This document shows, in pieces, positions 6,545 to 12,235 of a stretch of DNA of 12,235 nucleotides. The translations under genes and the position numbers were made by a program. Under the pieces are notes generated by a model, which ran no database searches, was not told the DNA's origin, and worked only from the letters and a program-made list of their open reading frames with translations. The stretch comes from Candidatus Gastranaerophilales bacterium (GTDB lineage: Bacteria; Cyanobacteriota; Vampirovibrionia; Gastranaerophilales; UBA9971), in the NCBI GenBank assembly GCA_028277195.1, contig JANQGS010000037.1, positions 1 through 12,235 on the forward strand, given 5' to 3'. How positions within the stretch are numbered: position 1 is the stretch's first letter; the number at the start of each line of letters is the position of its first letter.

Positions 6545-8275
6545 TCAGATTGATTCCACGACCTGGTCAGGGTCATAAAGTATTCTTGGTGTAATCATAA
6601 TTATAAGCTCTGAGCGGTCCTTTTTAGTGCCCTGGCTCTGGAAAAACATCCCCAGAATCGGTATATCGCCTAAAAAAGGAAATTTTTTATGGCTAAGTGA
6701 CTCGGTTTCCTGGATAAACCCGGCCAGGATAAGTGTATCCCCATCCTTAACCCTTATATTGCTTACTTTTAGTTTCCGTTTATTTAATAAAGTAGCCTGT
6801 ATTTCATCACCGCTCTTAACTTGTGTTTTGATTGTATTAAGTTCAGGCTCTATGGATAAGTTAACATAGCCGCTGGGTAAAATCTTCGGGATTAATGAAA
6901 ATTTAACGCCTTCATCGCTTGATGTTGTAATGGTAGTTGTTTTTGTATTAGTATCACTGTCAATCTGGACTTCGGCCTTGGAAATATTATCACCGGTAAT
7001 ATCTATGTCAGCCTTTGTGTTATTTGCGACTATTATTCTCGGGTTTGCGAGCACCCTTCCTTTATCTTCAGTTATTAAGGAAGTAATATATGAGTTTATG
7101 CCAAGGCCGTTCAGGGTATATTTTATCCCTTCGCCGCCTATCTGGAAATCATTGTTGTTAACGTTATCACCATTTCCAATCATTCCCAGGGTTGCTGTGC
7201 CGTTTGAAAAATTTATATCATTTGTCTCGGTAAATAACCTAAAAGTATGCCCGAAGTCTTTTGAACCTATTTCACTGAGCTCAATCAGGCTAACTTCTAT
7301 ATATACCTGGGGCTCTCTCTTGTCAAAACTATCTACGATACCCCGGGCTATATTTATCTGCTCCTGAGTGCCGCCGTAAATTGTTACCTGGTTCAGCCCC
7401 GTATCAGCCAAAACCCAGTAAGAGGGACTTTTAAAAGTCTCAAGGTCTCCGTCGGCAGTTTCTTTTGATTCAGATGTTTCCCCGCATACCAGGGTGATTT
7501 CACTTCCTTCTTTCAGGTCCGCGTCCCGGCTGAAATTCTTCTCGCCGTCGGAAGAGTTAAAAGCTGTCCAGCATATCTTTGAAGCAAGGCCAACAGGGTC
7601 GGCGAAATTTATTACAAAATTGGTTACATTAGGCTGTAAATCAAGGTATTTAATAACTTCCTCGGCCAGCTTTATGTCTTCCCGGCTGCCGAAAATTAAA
7701 ATTTCATTAGTCGCGGGGTTTGTGGTTACTATTGAACTGGTACTGGTGTTTGGCCTGTTCACGCTAAACACGTTCTTATTAAGAAAGCTTGCTATCCTGC
7801 TGGCGTCAACATGCTTGATTTTTATACCCCTGACCTCTGACATATTGATACCCAGCTTCTGGGCATCGCCGCTCTTGGCTATTATAAGGGTATTGTCGTC
7901 TTCCCAGTAAGTAAGCTCCTGTATTGTCATTATGTACTCAAAAGCCTTGTTCAGCTCAACATCAACCAGGTCTATAGTAATTGTTCCGTCAACGGAGTCA
8001 TGTATGACAATGTTCTTGCCCGCCTTGTCCGCGAGCATTCTTAAAACCTGCCTTAAGTCGGAGTCTCTGAGGTTTAATGTGACAACCTGGCTTTCCCGGT
8101 CAATTTCAACCCCGCCTTTTAATTGAATGCTGGTAAAATTTTCTTTCTGCTTTCCCCTTAATGCCCCGTTAAAAGGCGTGCCTGCCACATTGGCGGCGGC
8201 GGGGCCCGGGTGTGAAAACCCGGCAATCGCAATTAACAGTAAAAACAGGATTAAAAATTTTATATATTTTTTCAT
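6545..8275 (-). CDS. pilQ: Outer-membrane secretin (PilQ/GspD family)
   Basis: This protein forms the multimeric outer-membrane channel of a type IV pilus or type II secretion machine. It has 576 residues, beginning with a signal peptide (KK, hydrophobic 6-20, likely cleavage after the AAA near 26-28). An STN/N0-type domain (about 62-134) is followed by an N1 domain (about 148-213) and a second N-type domain (about 218-318) that carries an unusual insert with C235 and C264. The secretin domain includes VLANPRIIVANNTKADI (408-424) and ends in the family signature, DTLILAGF (513-520) then FPFLGDIPILGMFF (532-545). There is no AMIN domain as in proteobacterial PilQ and no long array of N-domains as in classical GspD, so the pilus/secretion choice is open. 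ATG 8275 overlaps the stop of the upstream gene (ATGA), and a GGAGG lies 13 bases upstream. The preceding PilP-like gene favours the name pilQ. Confidence 0.92.
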   Translation of the reverse strand: MKKYIKFLILFLLLIAIAGFSHPGPAAANVAGTPFNGALRGKQKENFTSIQLKGGVEIDRESQVVTLNLRDSDLRQVLRMLADKAGKNIVIHDSVDGTITIDLVDVELNKAFEYIMTIQELTYWEDDNTLIIAKSGDAQKLGINMSEVRGIKIKHVDASRIASFLNKNVFSVNRPNTSTSSIVTTNPATNEILIFGSREDIKLAEEVIKYLDLQPNVTNFVINFADPVGLASKICWTAFNSSDGEKNFSRDADLKEGSEITLVCGETSESKETADGDLETFKSPSYWVLADTGLNQVTIYGGTQEQINIARGIVDSFDKREPQVYIEVSLIELSEIGSKDFGHTFRLFTETNDINFSNGTATLGMIGNGDNVNNNDFQIGGEGIKYTLNGLGINSYITSLITEDKGRVLANPRIIVANNTKADIDITGDNISKAEVQIDSDTNTKTTTITTSSDEGVKFSLIPKILPSGYVNLSIEPELNTIKTQVKSGDEIQATLLNKRKLKVSNIRVKDGDTLILAGFIQETESLSHKKFPFLGDIPILGMFFQSQGTKKDRSELIIMITPRILYDPDQVVESI

Positions 8276-8880
8276 TCCTTCATCAATTCCTCCAGCTCTA
8301 AATCCGGCAATCTGTATCCTGTTTCAGCAAAAATTTTCTCTTTTCTCTCTACGGAATCATGGTTAATATCACCTTCTATAACATCACCCACAGCCAGGGT
8401 AAATGTATTTGCGTTATATTTCAGGGTAACGCTGGTTTCCCCTATATCTTCAATTAAGATACCCTTTACTGTATCACCTTTATGAACCATATAGTCATCT
8501 CCTGCTATGTTAACAATAGCAACGGATTTGGAATAAGGGTCGTATAAAATGCCGTTCACCCCGGCAGAGAGCAAATCCCTGTAAGTTCGGTCCTGCTCTT
8601 CATATTTAGGAGGATAAGGGATGTCGAACAGGTCAACTTCCTCTTTTTTATTTTTTGCGGGCACATAGGGATAGAACGGGTTGCTTCTGCCGAAATTTAC
8701 TATGCTTATAATAATTTTCTCATCCTTTTCATCGGCTATGCTGAACTTTTCCCGGACAACCTCTTCCGGCTCAGTTGTTATTTCCATTTCATCCTGGTTA
8801 GCGCTTACAAAAATTGAAACAAACAGGTACACAGTGAATATGCCCGTAATTAACAATATTTTTTTAGTGTTTTTAATCAT
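8272..8880 (-). CDS. PilP/GspC-like inner-membrane protein linking to the secretin
   Basis: This 202-residue protein has an N-terminal signal anchor (KK then hydrophobic 8-27), a charged linker, a GRSNPFYPYVP segment (64-74) and a compact beta domain (about 105-168: GVNGILYDPYSKSVAIVNIA, MVHKGDTV, then TLAVGD). This is the arrangement of PilP and the homology region of GspC, which reach across the periplasm to the secretin's N-domains. Its stop codon overlaps the secretin start by ATGA, so the two are translationally coupled. The ATG at 8880 is chosen because it places the signal anchor at the very N-terminus. An ATG at 8928 would add 16 polar residues, and neither start has a good ribosome-binding site. 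The gene is the first of the minus-strand operon; pilM, pilN and pilO, usually just upstream, are absent here. Assignment is by motif and context, not strong identity. Confidence 0.8.
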   Translation of the reverse strand: MIKNTKKILLITGIFTVYLFVSIFVSANQDEMEITTEPEEVVREKFSIADEKDEKIIISIVNFGRSNPFYPYVPAKNKKEEVDLFDIPYPPKYEEQDRTYRDLLSAGVNGILYDPYSKSVAIVNIAGDDYMVHKGDTVKGILIEDIGETSVTLKYNANTFTLAVGDVIEGDINHDSVERKEKIFAETGYRLPDLELEELMKE

Positions 8881-8915
8881 AGAATATAAATTAACCGATA
8901 TACCTTCTCTCTGTA

Positions 8916-8942
8916 ATTTTATGAGCATTTAGGGGTTTTCAA
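8916..8942 (-). promoter_or_regulatory. Weak promoter candidate for the secretion operon
   Basis: On the minus strand TTGAAA (8937-8942) and TAAAAT (8916-8921) are separated by 15 bases, shorter than the usual 16-18. If used, transcription would begin after the ATG at 8928, supporting the ATG at 8880 as the start. This is a sequence resemblance only. Confidence 0.2.
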
Positions 8943-8952
8943 TATCCATTAT

Positions 8953-8980
8953 TTGAAGTATTTTTGTTTTTCTGTAAAAT
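8953..8980 (+). promoter_or_regulatory. Probable sigma-70 type promoter for pgi
   Basis: TTGAAG (8953-8958) and TAAAAT (8975-8980) are separated by 16 bases and lie 37 bases before the pgi start codon. The expected transcript would have a leader of about 30 bases that carries the GGGGG ribosome-binding site at 9008-9012. It lies in the 137-base region between pgi and the divergent secretion operon. Confidence 0.5.
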
Positions 8981-9017
8981 AAAGTTGTTAAGCAGATACA
9001 TATTATCGGGGGTTCAA

Positions 9018-10370
9018 ATGCTGGATTTTGACTGGAAAAACGCTGATTGTTCAATTATAGGAGCAGAAAACGGTTTAGACGTAAAAAAAGAATTTTCCCT
9101 TTATAAAGACAGGGTATCAGGTATTATATCAGGACTTTACGCGAATAAGGACAAACCGGGCCAATGGCTGGCCTGGATGAACCTGGGTTATAACGAAGCA
9201 CTGGTCAGGGAAATCAATGAATATGCCCTAAGCGTAAAGGGAAAGTTTGAAAACCTCCTTGTGCTGGGCATAGGCGGCTCGGCGCTCGGCGGGATTTGCG
9301 TAACCGAAGCGCTTTTAAAGCCTTATCGGAATATAAACAGCAAGCCCCGGGTATTTTTTGTTGACAATATCGACCCTGACTGTATTAACGGCCTGCTTGA
9401 TACTATTAATCCGGACACGACGCTGGTGAACGTCATAACAAAATCCGGCAGCACGGCGGAAACAATGGCTGCTTTTATGATAATTGCCGACAGGATAGCT
9501 AATAAAGACAATATAGTTGTTACAACAGACGAAAACAAGGGCATTTTGAGGGAAATTGCCGATGACATGGGCTATAAGTCCTTTATAGTGCCCGATGACG
9601 TAGGGGGCAGGTTCTCGGTATTTTCTGCGGTGGGGCTTTTGCCTTTTGCGCTCGTGGGGATTGACATAGCGGAAATGCTCAGGGGGGTCAGGGACATGGA
9701 TAAAGCCCTGCAAAATACCGGTGTAGGGCAAAATATCGCCGCGCAAAATGCCCTCATACATTATTTAATGGATAAAAAGGGCAAGAATTTATCTGTTATG
9801 ATGCCTTATTCCGGCAGGTTGAGGTATGTATCCGACTGGTACGTGCAGTTATGGGCGGAATCTTTGGGAAAGGAAAACGACTTGCGGGGCAACAGGGTCA
9901 ATACAGGCCCTACCCCGATTAAAGCACTGGGGGCAACAGACCAGCATTCCCAGATACAGCTCTATAATGAAGGGCCTAATGACAAGCTGATTAACTTTAT
10001 CAGGGTTGCCCGGTTCGATACTGAGCTGAGAATCCCTGAATTATTCCGGGATACCGGGATATCTTATCTCGGGGGGAAAACAGTAAATGAGCTGATGAAT
10101 GCCGAGGCAGACGCTACAAAGATTGCTGTTACCGACTATAAGAGGCCGAATGTAACCATAACCCTTCCGGGGGTTGATGAGTATTATATGGGACAGCTGC
10201 TTTATATGCTGGAAATGCAGACTGCGATTGCCGGGGCATTGTATAACATCAACACATTTGACCAGCCCGGGGTTGAGCAGGCCAAGAATTATACCTATGC
10301 GCTGATGGGCAGGAAAGGTTATGAAAAAGAGGCCGAGGAGCTAAAACAAAAGCTGTCTAGCCATATTTAA
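9018..10370 (+). CDS. pgi: Glucose-6-phosphate isomerase
   Basis: This enzyme interconverts glucose 6-phosphate and fructose 6-phosphate in glycolysis and gluconeogenesis in the cytoplasm. At 450 residues it is the short bacterial form (Bacillus/Thermotoga-like), not the roughly 550-residue proteobacterial type. Motifs in order: GIGGSALGG (84-92); the sugar-phosphate loop TKSGSTAET (141-149); the first family signature DDVGGRFSVFSAVG (193-206); QLWAESLGK with the likely catalytic E281; TDQHSQIQLYNEGP with H310; and the second signature ending FDQPGVEQAK (414-423, K423). ATG 9018 is chosen because GGGGG lies 5 bases upstream and the family N-terminus fits. A TTG at 8964 would add 18 unlikely residues and lies inside the promoter spacer. 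The gene's 3' end overlaps the convergent fixX by 14 bases. Confidence 0.96.
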   Translation: MLDFDWKNADCSIIGAENGLDVKKEFSLYKDRVSGIISGLYANKDKPGQWLAWMNLGYNEALVREINEYALSVKGKFENLLVLGIGGSALGGICVTEALLKPYRNINSKPRVFFVDNIDPDCINGLLDTINPDTTLVNVITKSGSTAETMAAFMIIADRIANKDNIVVTTDENKGILREIADDMGYKSFIVPDDVGGRFSVFSAVGLLPFALVGIDIAEMLRGVRDMDKALQNTGVGQNIAAQNALIHYLMDKKGKNLSVMMPYSGRLRYVSDWYVQLWAESLGKENDLRGNRVNTGPTPIKALGATDQHSQIQLYNEGPNDKLINFIRVARFDTELRIPELFRDTGISYLGGKTVNELMNAEADATKIAVTDYKRPNVTITLPGVDEYYMGQLLYMLEMQTAIAGALYNINTFDQPGVEQAKNYTYALMGRKGYEKEAEELKQKLSSHI

Positions 10371-10656
10371 ACGTCACGCCGCAGCCTGACTTCGGGTATT
10401 TCCAGCCCAGTGTCCCGGCAGGGCAGACAACCCGGCATGCCCCGCATTCCAGGCAGTTTTCAAACCCTACAAGCAGTTTAGCCTGGGTTTCATCCCATTC
10501 ATAAACATTTGCCGGGCAAACCGTGGTGCAGGGCCTGTCATTACAGGCTTTGCAGTTATCCTGTTCCGGCGTAAGGTGGGTTGTTTCATCGCATTTGTAT
10601 TTAACGGTAAATAATTTATCGTCTATATGCTCGGGTATTGTTTTTTTCTCGCTCAT
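10357..10656 (-). CDS. fixX: Ferredoxin-like protein FixX
   Basis: FixX is the small iron-sulfur partner of FixC; together they correspond to ETF:quinone oxidoreductase, which is one chain in mitochondria. The 99-residue protein ends in the typical WKYPKSGCGVTFKYG tail (85-99). Two cysteine sets are visible: C68-x2-C71-x2-C74-x3-C78-P, a standard 4Fe-4S motif, and C35-x2-C38-x4-C43-x3-C47-P, a slightly stretched first motif. FixX proteins such as the E. coli one keep only part of these, so this version may hold two clusters. C22 and C92 are additional. The ATG at 10656 overlaps the fixC stop (ATGA), so the two are coupled. The stop overlaps the convergent pgi by 14 bases. Confidence 0.93.
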   Translation of the reverse strand: MSEKKTIPEHIDDKLFTVKYKCDETTHLTPEQDNCKACNDRPCTTVCPANVYEWDETQAKLLVGFENCLECGACRVVCPAGTLGWKYPKSGCGVTFKYG

Positions 10657-11963
10657 TTCAGTAAAATTCCTCCTGCTAACTTTACAGCCTCAATGCCATC
10701 GCTGATTAAGCCAAATGACCTCTGCTTAAACACGTCCTCAATAAACCGGGTGTACTTTTTTCTTTTTGGGATGCTGTCTACCGCTGTAAATTGATTAAAA
10801 AATTCATTTATTTTCTGAGGATAATAACCTAAAAATGTTTTAGAATTCTTCTCAAGAGAACCCATTACATCTTTATATGTCTTTAAGTCCTTCATCACAA
10901 AGCTCTCGTCCAGCTTTTTCCCGTAGAGAGAGAGCATGTTTTCGGAGCTGTCGTTTTTGTCTATTGCCTGTATGGCAGTTTCCCCGGCAAATTTTCCGCT
11001 TATCATGGCGAGGTTCGTGCCTTCCCAGTGAACGTTGTTAACGAGCATTGCCGCGTCCCCGGCTATCATAACACCGTCCTTATACAAGGGGGGCATGGCA
11101 TTATATCCCCCTTCGGGAATGAGGTGGGCCGAGTACTCGAGCAATTCCTCCCCATCCACAAGAGGCTTTAGCAGCGGGTGTTTTTTGAGCTGGTTTAGCA
11201 GGTCATAGGGTTTTACTTTTTTGTGTTTTAAATCCTCGAGGGAAACGCCGAGCCCTACCACAACTGAATCCAGGTTTGTATACACATATCCCAGCCCTAC
11301 CATACCTTGCATTGGCCCGCCTAAAATAGTATAAATCACCCCTCCGTCGCCTTCAACGTTGAATTTATCCTGAATACGCCCTTTGGGCATGGAAATTACT
11401 TCTTTAATGCCGACGGCAACATTTACCGGCTCGAGCTCGGGCAATCCCCAGGCTTGCCTTGCCAGAAGGGAGTTGACCCCGTCGGCGACTATGGTGACTT
11501 TTGCGTAAAATTCCTCCTGTTCGGTCTTTACGCCTACTACTTTTCCGTCTTCTATGATTAATTCGGTCACAACTGTTTCAGGGACGATAAAAGCTCCTGC
11601 TGCTTCAGCCTGTTCAGCGCACCACCTGTCCCATTTAGCCCTGATAACGGTAAAACTGTTGTAGTGGCCTTCTTCAGCATGGTCGCCGTTCCTGTAGCTT
11701 ATGACAGTTCCGTCCTTATCACCTAACAGGGCGTACTTATGTTCCACGTTGTATCTTTCCACGGGTGCTGATTTCCAGAATTCCGGGAATATCTCGGCTA
11801 CCGGCCGGGCGTAAATCGCTCCTCCGAACATATTCTTACTGCCGGGGAAGTCGCCTCTTTCCAGGACTACTACCTCTTTTCCCGCCCTGGCAAGGGTTAT
11901 CGCAGCAGCAACACCGGCAGGGCCTGCACCTACCACGACCGCGTCAACTATCTCTCTTTCCAC
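10653..11963 (-). CDS. fixC: FixC, FAD-dependent ETF:quinone oxidoreductase family
   Basis: FixC is the flavoprotein that, with FixX, accepts electrons from the electron-transfer flavoprotein FixAB and passes them to quinone; in FixABCX complexes this is part of electron bifurcation. The 436-residue length is typical. The N-terminal dinucleotide-binding fold has GAGPAG (12-17), followed by GSKNMFGGAIY (41-51), a FixC/ETF-QO hallmark. The second FAD contact is DGVMIAGDAA (296-305), and NNVHWEGTNLAMISG follows (309-323). The start is GTG at 11963, supported by AGGAG 7 bases upstream (11971-11975). No signal peptide is present. fixA and fixB are not adjacent within the window: the 272 bases upstream hold no gene. 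Related geranylgeranyl reductases share the fold but lack the FixX partner, which argues for FixC. Confidence 0.93.
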   Translation of the reverse strand: MEREIVDAVVVGAGPAGVAAAITLARAGKEVVVLERGDFPGSKNMFGGAIYARPVAEIFPEFWKSAPVERYNVEHKYALLGDKDGTVISYRNGDHAEEGHYNSFTVIRAKWDRWCAEQAEAAGAFIVPETVVTELIIEDGKVVGVKTEQEEFYAKVTIVADGVNSLLARQAWGLPELEPVNVAVGIKEVISMPKGRIQDKFNVEGDGGVIYTILGGPMQGMVGLGYVYTNLDSVVVGLGVSLEDLKHKKVKPYDLLNQLKKHPLLKPLVDGEELLEYSAHLIPEGGYNAMPPLYKDGVMIAGDAAMLVNNVHWEGTNLAMISGKFAGETAIQAIDKNDSSENMLSLYGKKLDESFVMKDLKTYKDVMGSLEKNSKTFLGYYPQKINEFFNQFTAVDSIPKRKKYTRFIEDVFKQRSFGLISDGIEAVKLAGGILLK

Positions 11964-11970
11964 TATATTT

Positions 11971-11975
11971 CTCCT
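11971..11975 (-). promoter_or_regulatory. fixC: Ribosome-binding site deciding the GTG start of fixC
   Basis: On the minus strand AGGAG is followed by 7 bases and the GTG at 11963. This is the best-spaced site among the minus-strand genes and settles the non-ATG start. Confidence 0.7.
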
Positions 11976-12089
11976 GTTTCTATAATGTTTATCAATTAAA
12001 AATTTATCATAAAAATGTGATTCGGTATAATATCAAGCTCCCTTATCTTAAAAATTATTTTAATGTTATAACTATACATGAATGAGTTT

Positions 12090-12235
12090 GAATTTTGGAA
12101 AACCGGGCGAAGCAGGCGGCGCTGTCCGCATTTGCGCGGCAAAGCCGGATTTTCAAAAATTCATCACTCCCGCTTCGCCTATACTGCTCCAGGCATTAAC
12201 TGTAAAAATCCGAAATTTAATTTGGGAGCAGTATA
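12090..12235. repeat. GC-rich block of nested inverted repeats, incomplete at the window edge
   Basis: The fixC upstream region (11964-12235) has no credible gene. Its first part is AT-rich (20 G+C in the 90 bases 12001-12090). It then changes abruptly to 34 G+C of 50 (12101-12150). Three inverted pairs are seen. A gapped arm of 17-18 bases has 12090-12106 against 12145-12162. GGCGAAGC (12106-12113) pairs with GCTTCGCC (12172-12179), extended by GG/CC after one mismatch. An exact 11-bp pair TATACTGCTCC (12180-12190) matches GGAGCAGTATA (12225-12235) and touches the edge. In addition CGGATTTT (12146-12153) pairs with AAAATCCG (12205-12212), competing with the first arm. It looks like an intergenic repeat or small non-coding mobile element, but the right end is cut off. 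Confidence 0.5.

Noticed and set aside
6131..6545. Insertion sequence with transposase and target-site duplication
   Set aside because: The only gene is a GIY-YIG nuclease, and no convincing direct duplication flanks the cassette; the GACGAT repeat is on one side only.
8964..9017. TTG at 8964 as the start of pgi
   Set aside because: It would place 18 residues in the promoter spacer; ATG 9018 has a good ribosome-binding site and fits the family start.
12026..12031. Plus-strand TATAAT as a promoter reading rightward
   Set aside because: It lacks a -35 match 16-18 bases upstream and leads into no gene within the window; the surrounding sequence is very AT-rich, so chance matches are expected.
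12180..12235. Integron attC site or CRISPR repeat at the right edge
   Set aside because: No core-site sequences of the attC type and no repeated unit with spacers are present; only an inverted pair is seen.

Overview
The window comes from a diderm (Gram-negative type) bacterium. It carries an outer-membrane secretin with its assembly ATPase and platform protein, a flagellar FliH protein, and an ETF-quinone oxidoreductase pair. Most genes are moderate in G+C and tightly packed, with start/stop overlaps and several TTG or GTG starts. I cannot name the species. The mix (flagellum, type IV pilus or type II secretion, FixCX, a short 450-residue glucose-6-phosphate isomerase) would fit an uncultured candidate-phylum lineage, but that is only an impression.

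Layout, left to right. (1) 7-819, plus strand: fliH, the end of a flagellar gene run entering from the left. (2) 841-8880, minus strand, read right to left: one long apparent operon of a PilP/GspC-like inner-membrane protein, a PilQ/GspD secretin, a GIY-YIG nuclease cassette, the PilB/GspE ATPase, the PilC/GspF platform protein, a 108-residue unknown protein, a six-helix membrane protein, and miaA (tRNA modification). miaA converges on fliH. (3) 9018-10370, plus strand: pgi, glucose-6-phosphate isomerase, divergent from the secretion operon across a 137-base region holding promoter-like sequence. (4) 10357-11963, minus strand: fixX and fixC, convergent with and slightly overlapping pgi. (5) 11964-12235: no gene. 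This is an AT-rich leader for fixCX followed by a GC-rich block of nested inverted repeats that runs to the window edge.

How the genes work together: the secretin, PilP-like protein, ATPase and platform protein form most of the core of a type IV pilus or type II secretion machine. The pilin genes and pilMNO (or gspLM) are not here and must lie elsewhere. FixC and FixX would pass electrons from an electron-transfer flavoprotein to quinone, or take part in flavin bifurcation, but fixA and fixB are not adjacent.

The most notable structure is the cassette at about 6141-6535, inserted between the secretin and pilB. It holds an AT-rich GIY-YIG nuclease gene bracketed by two inverted copies of a small palindrome. 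The two copies differ only at positions where both arms changed together, so pairing is kept. One copy supplies the nuclease's last codons and stop, and probably the ribosome-binding site of pilB. This looks like a nuclease-plus-palindrome mobile unit. The inverted-repeat block at the right edge is the second thing worth checking.
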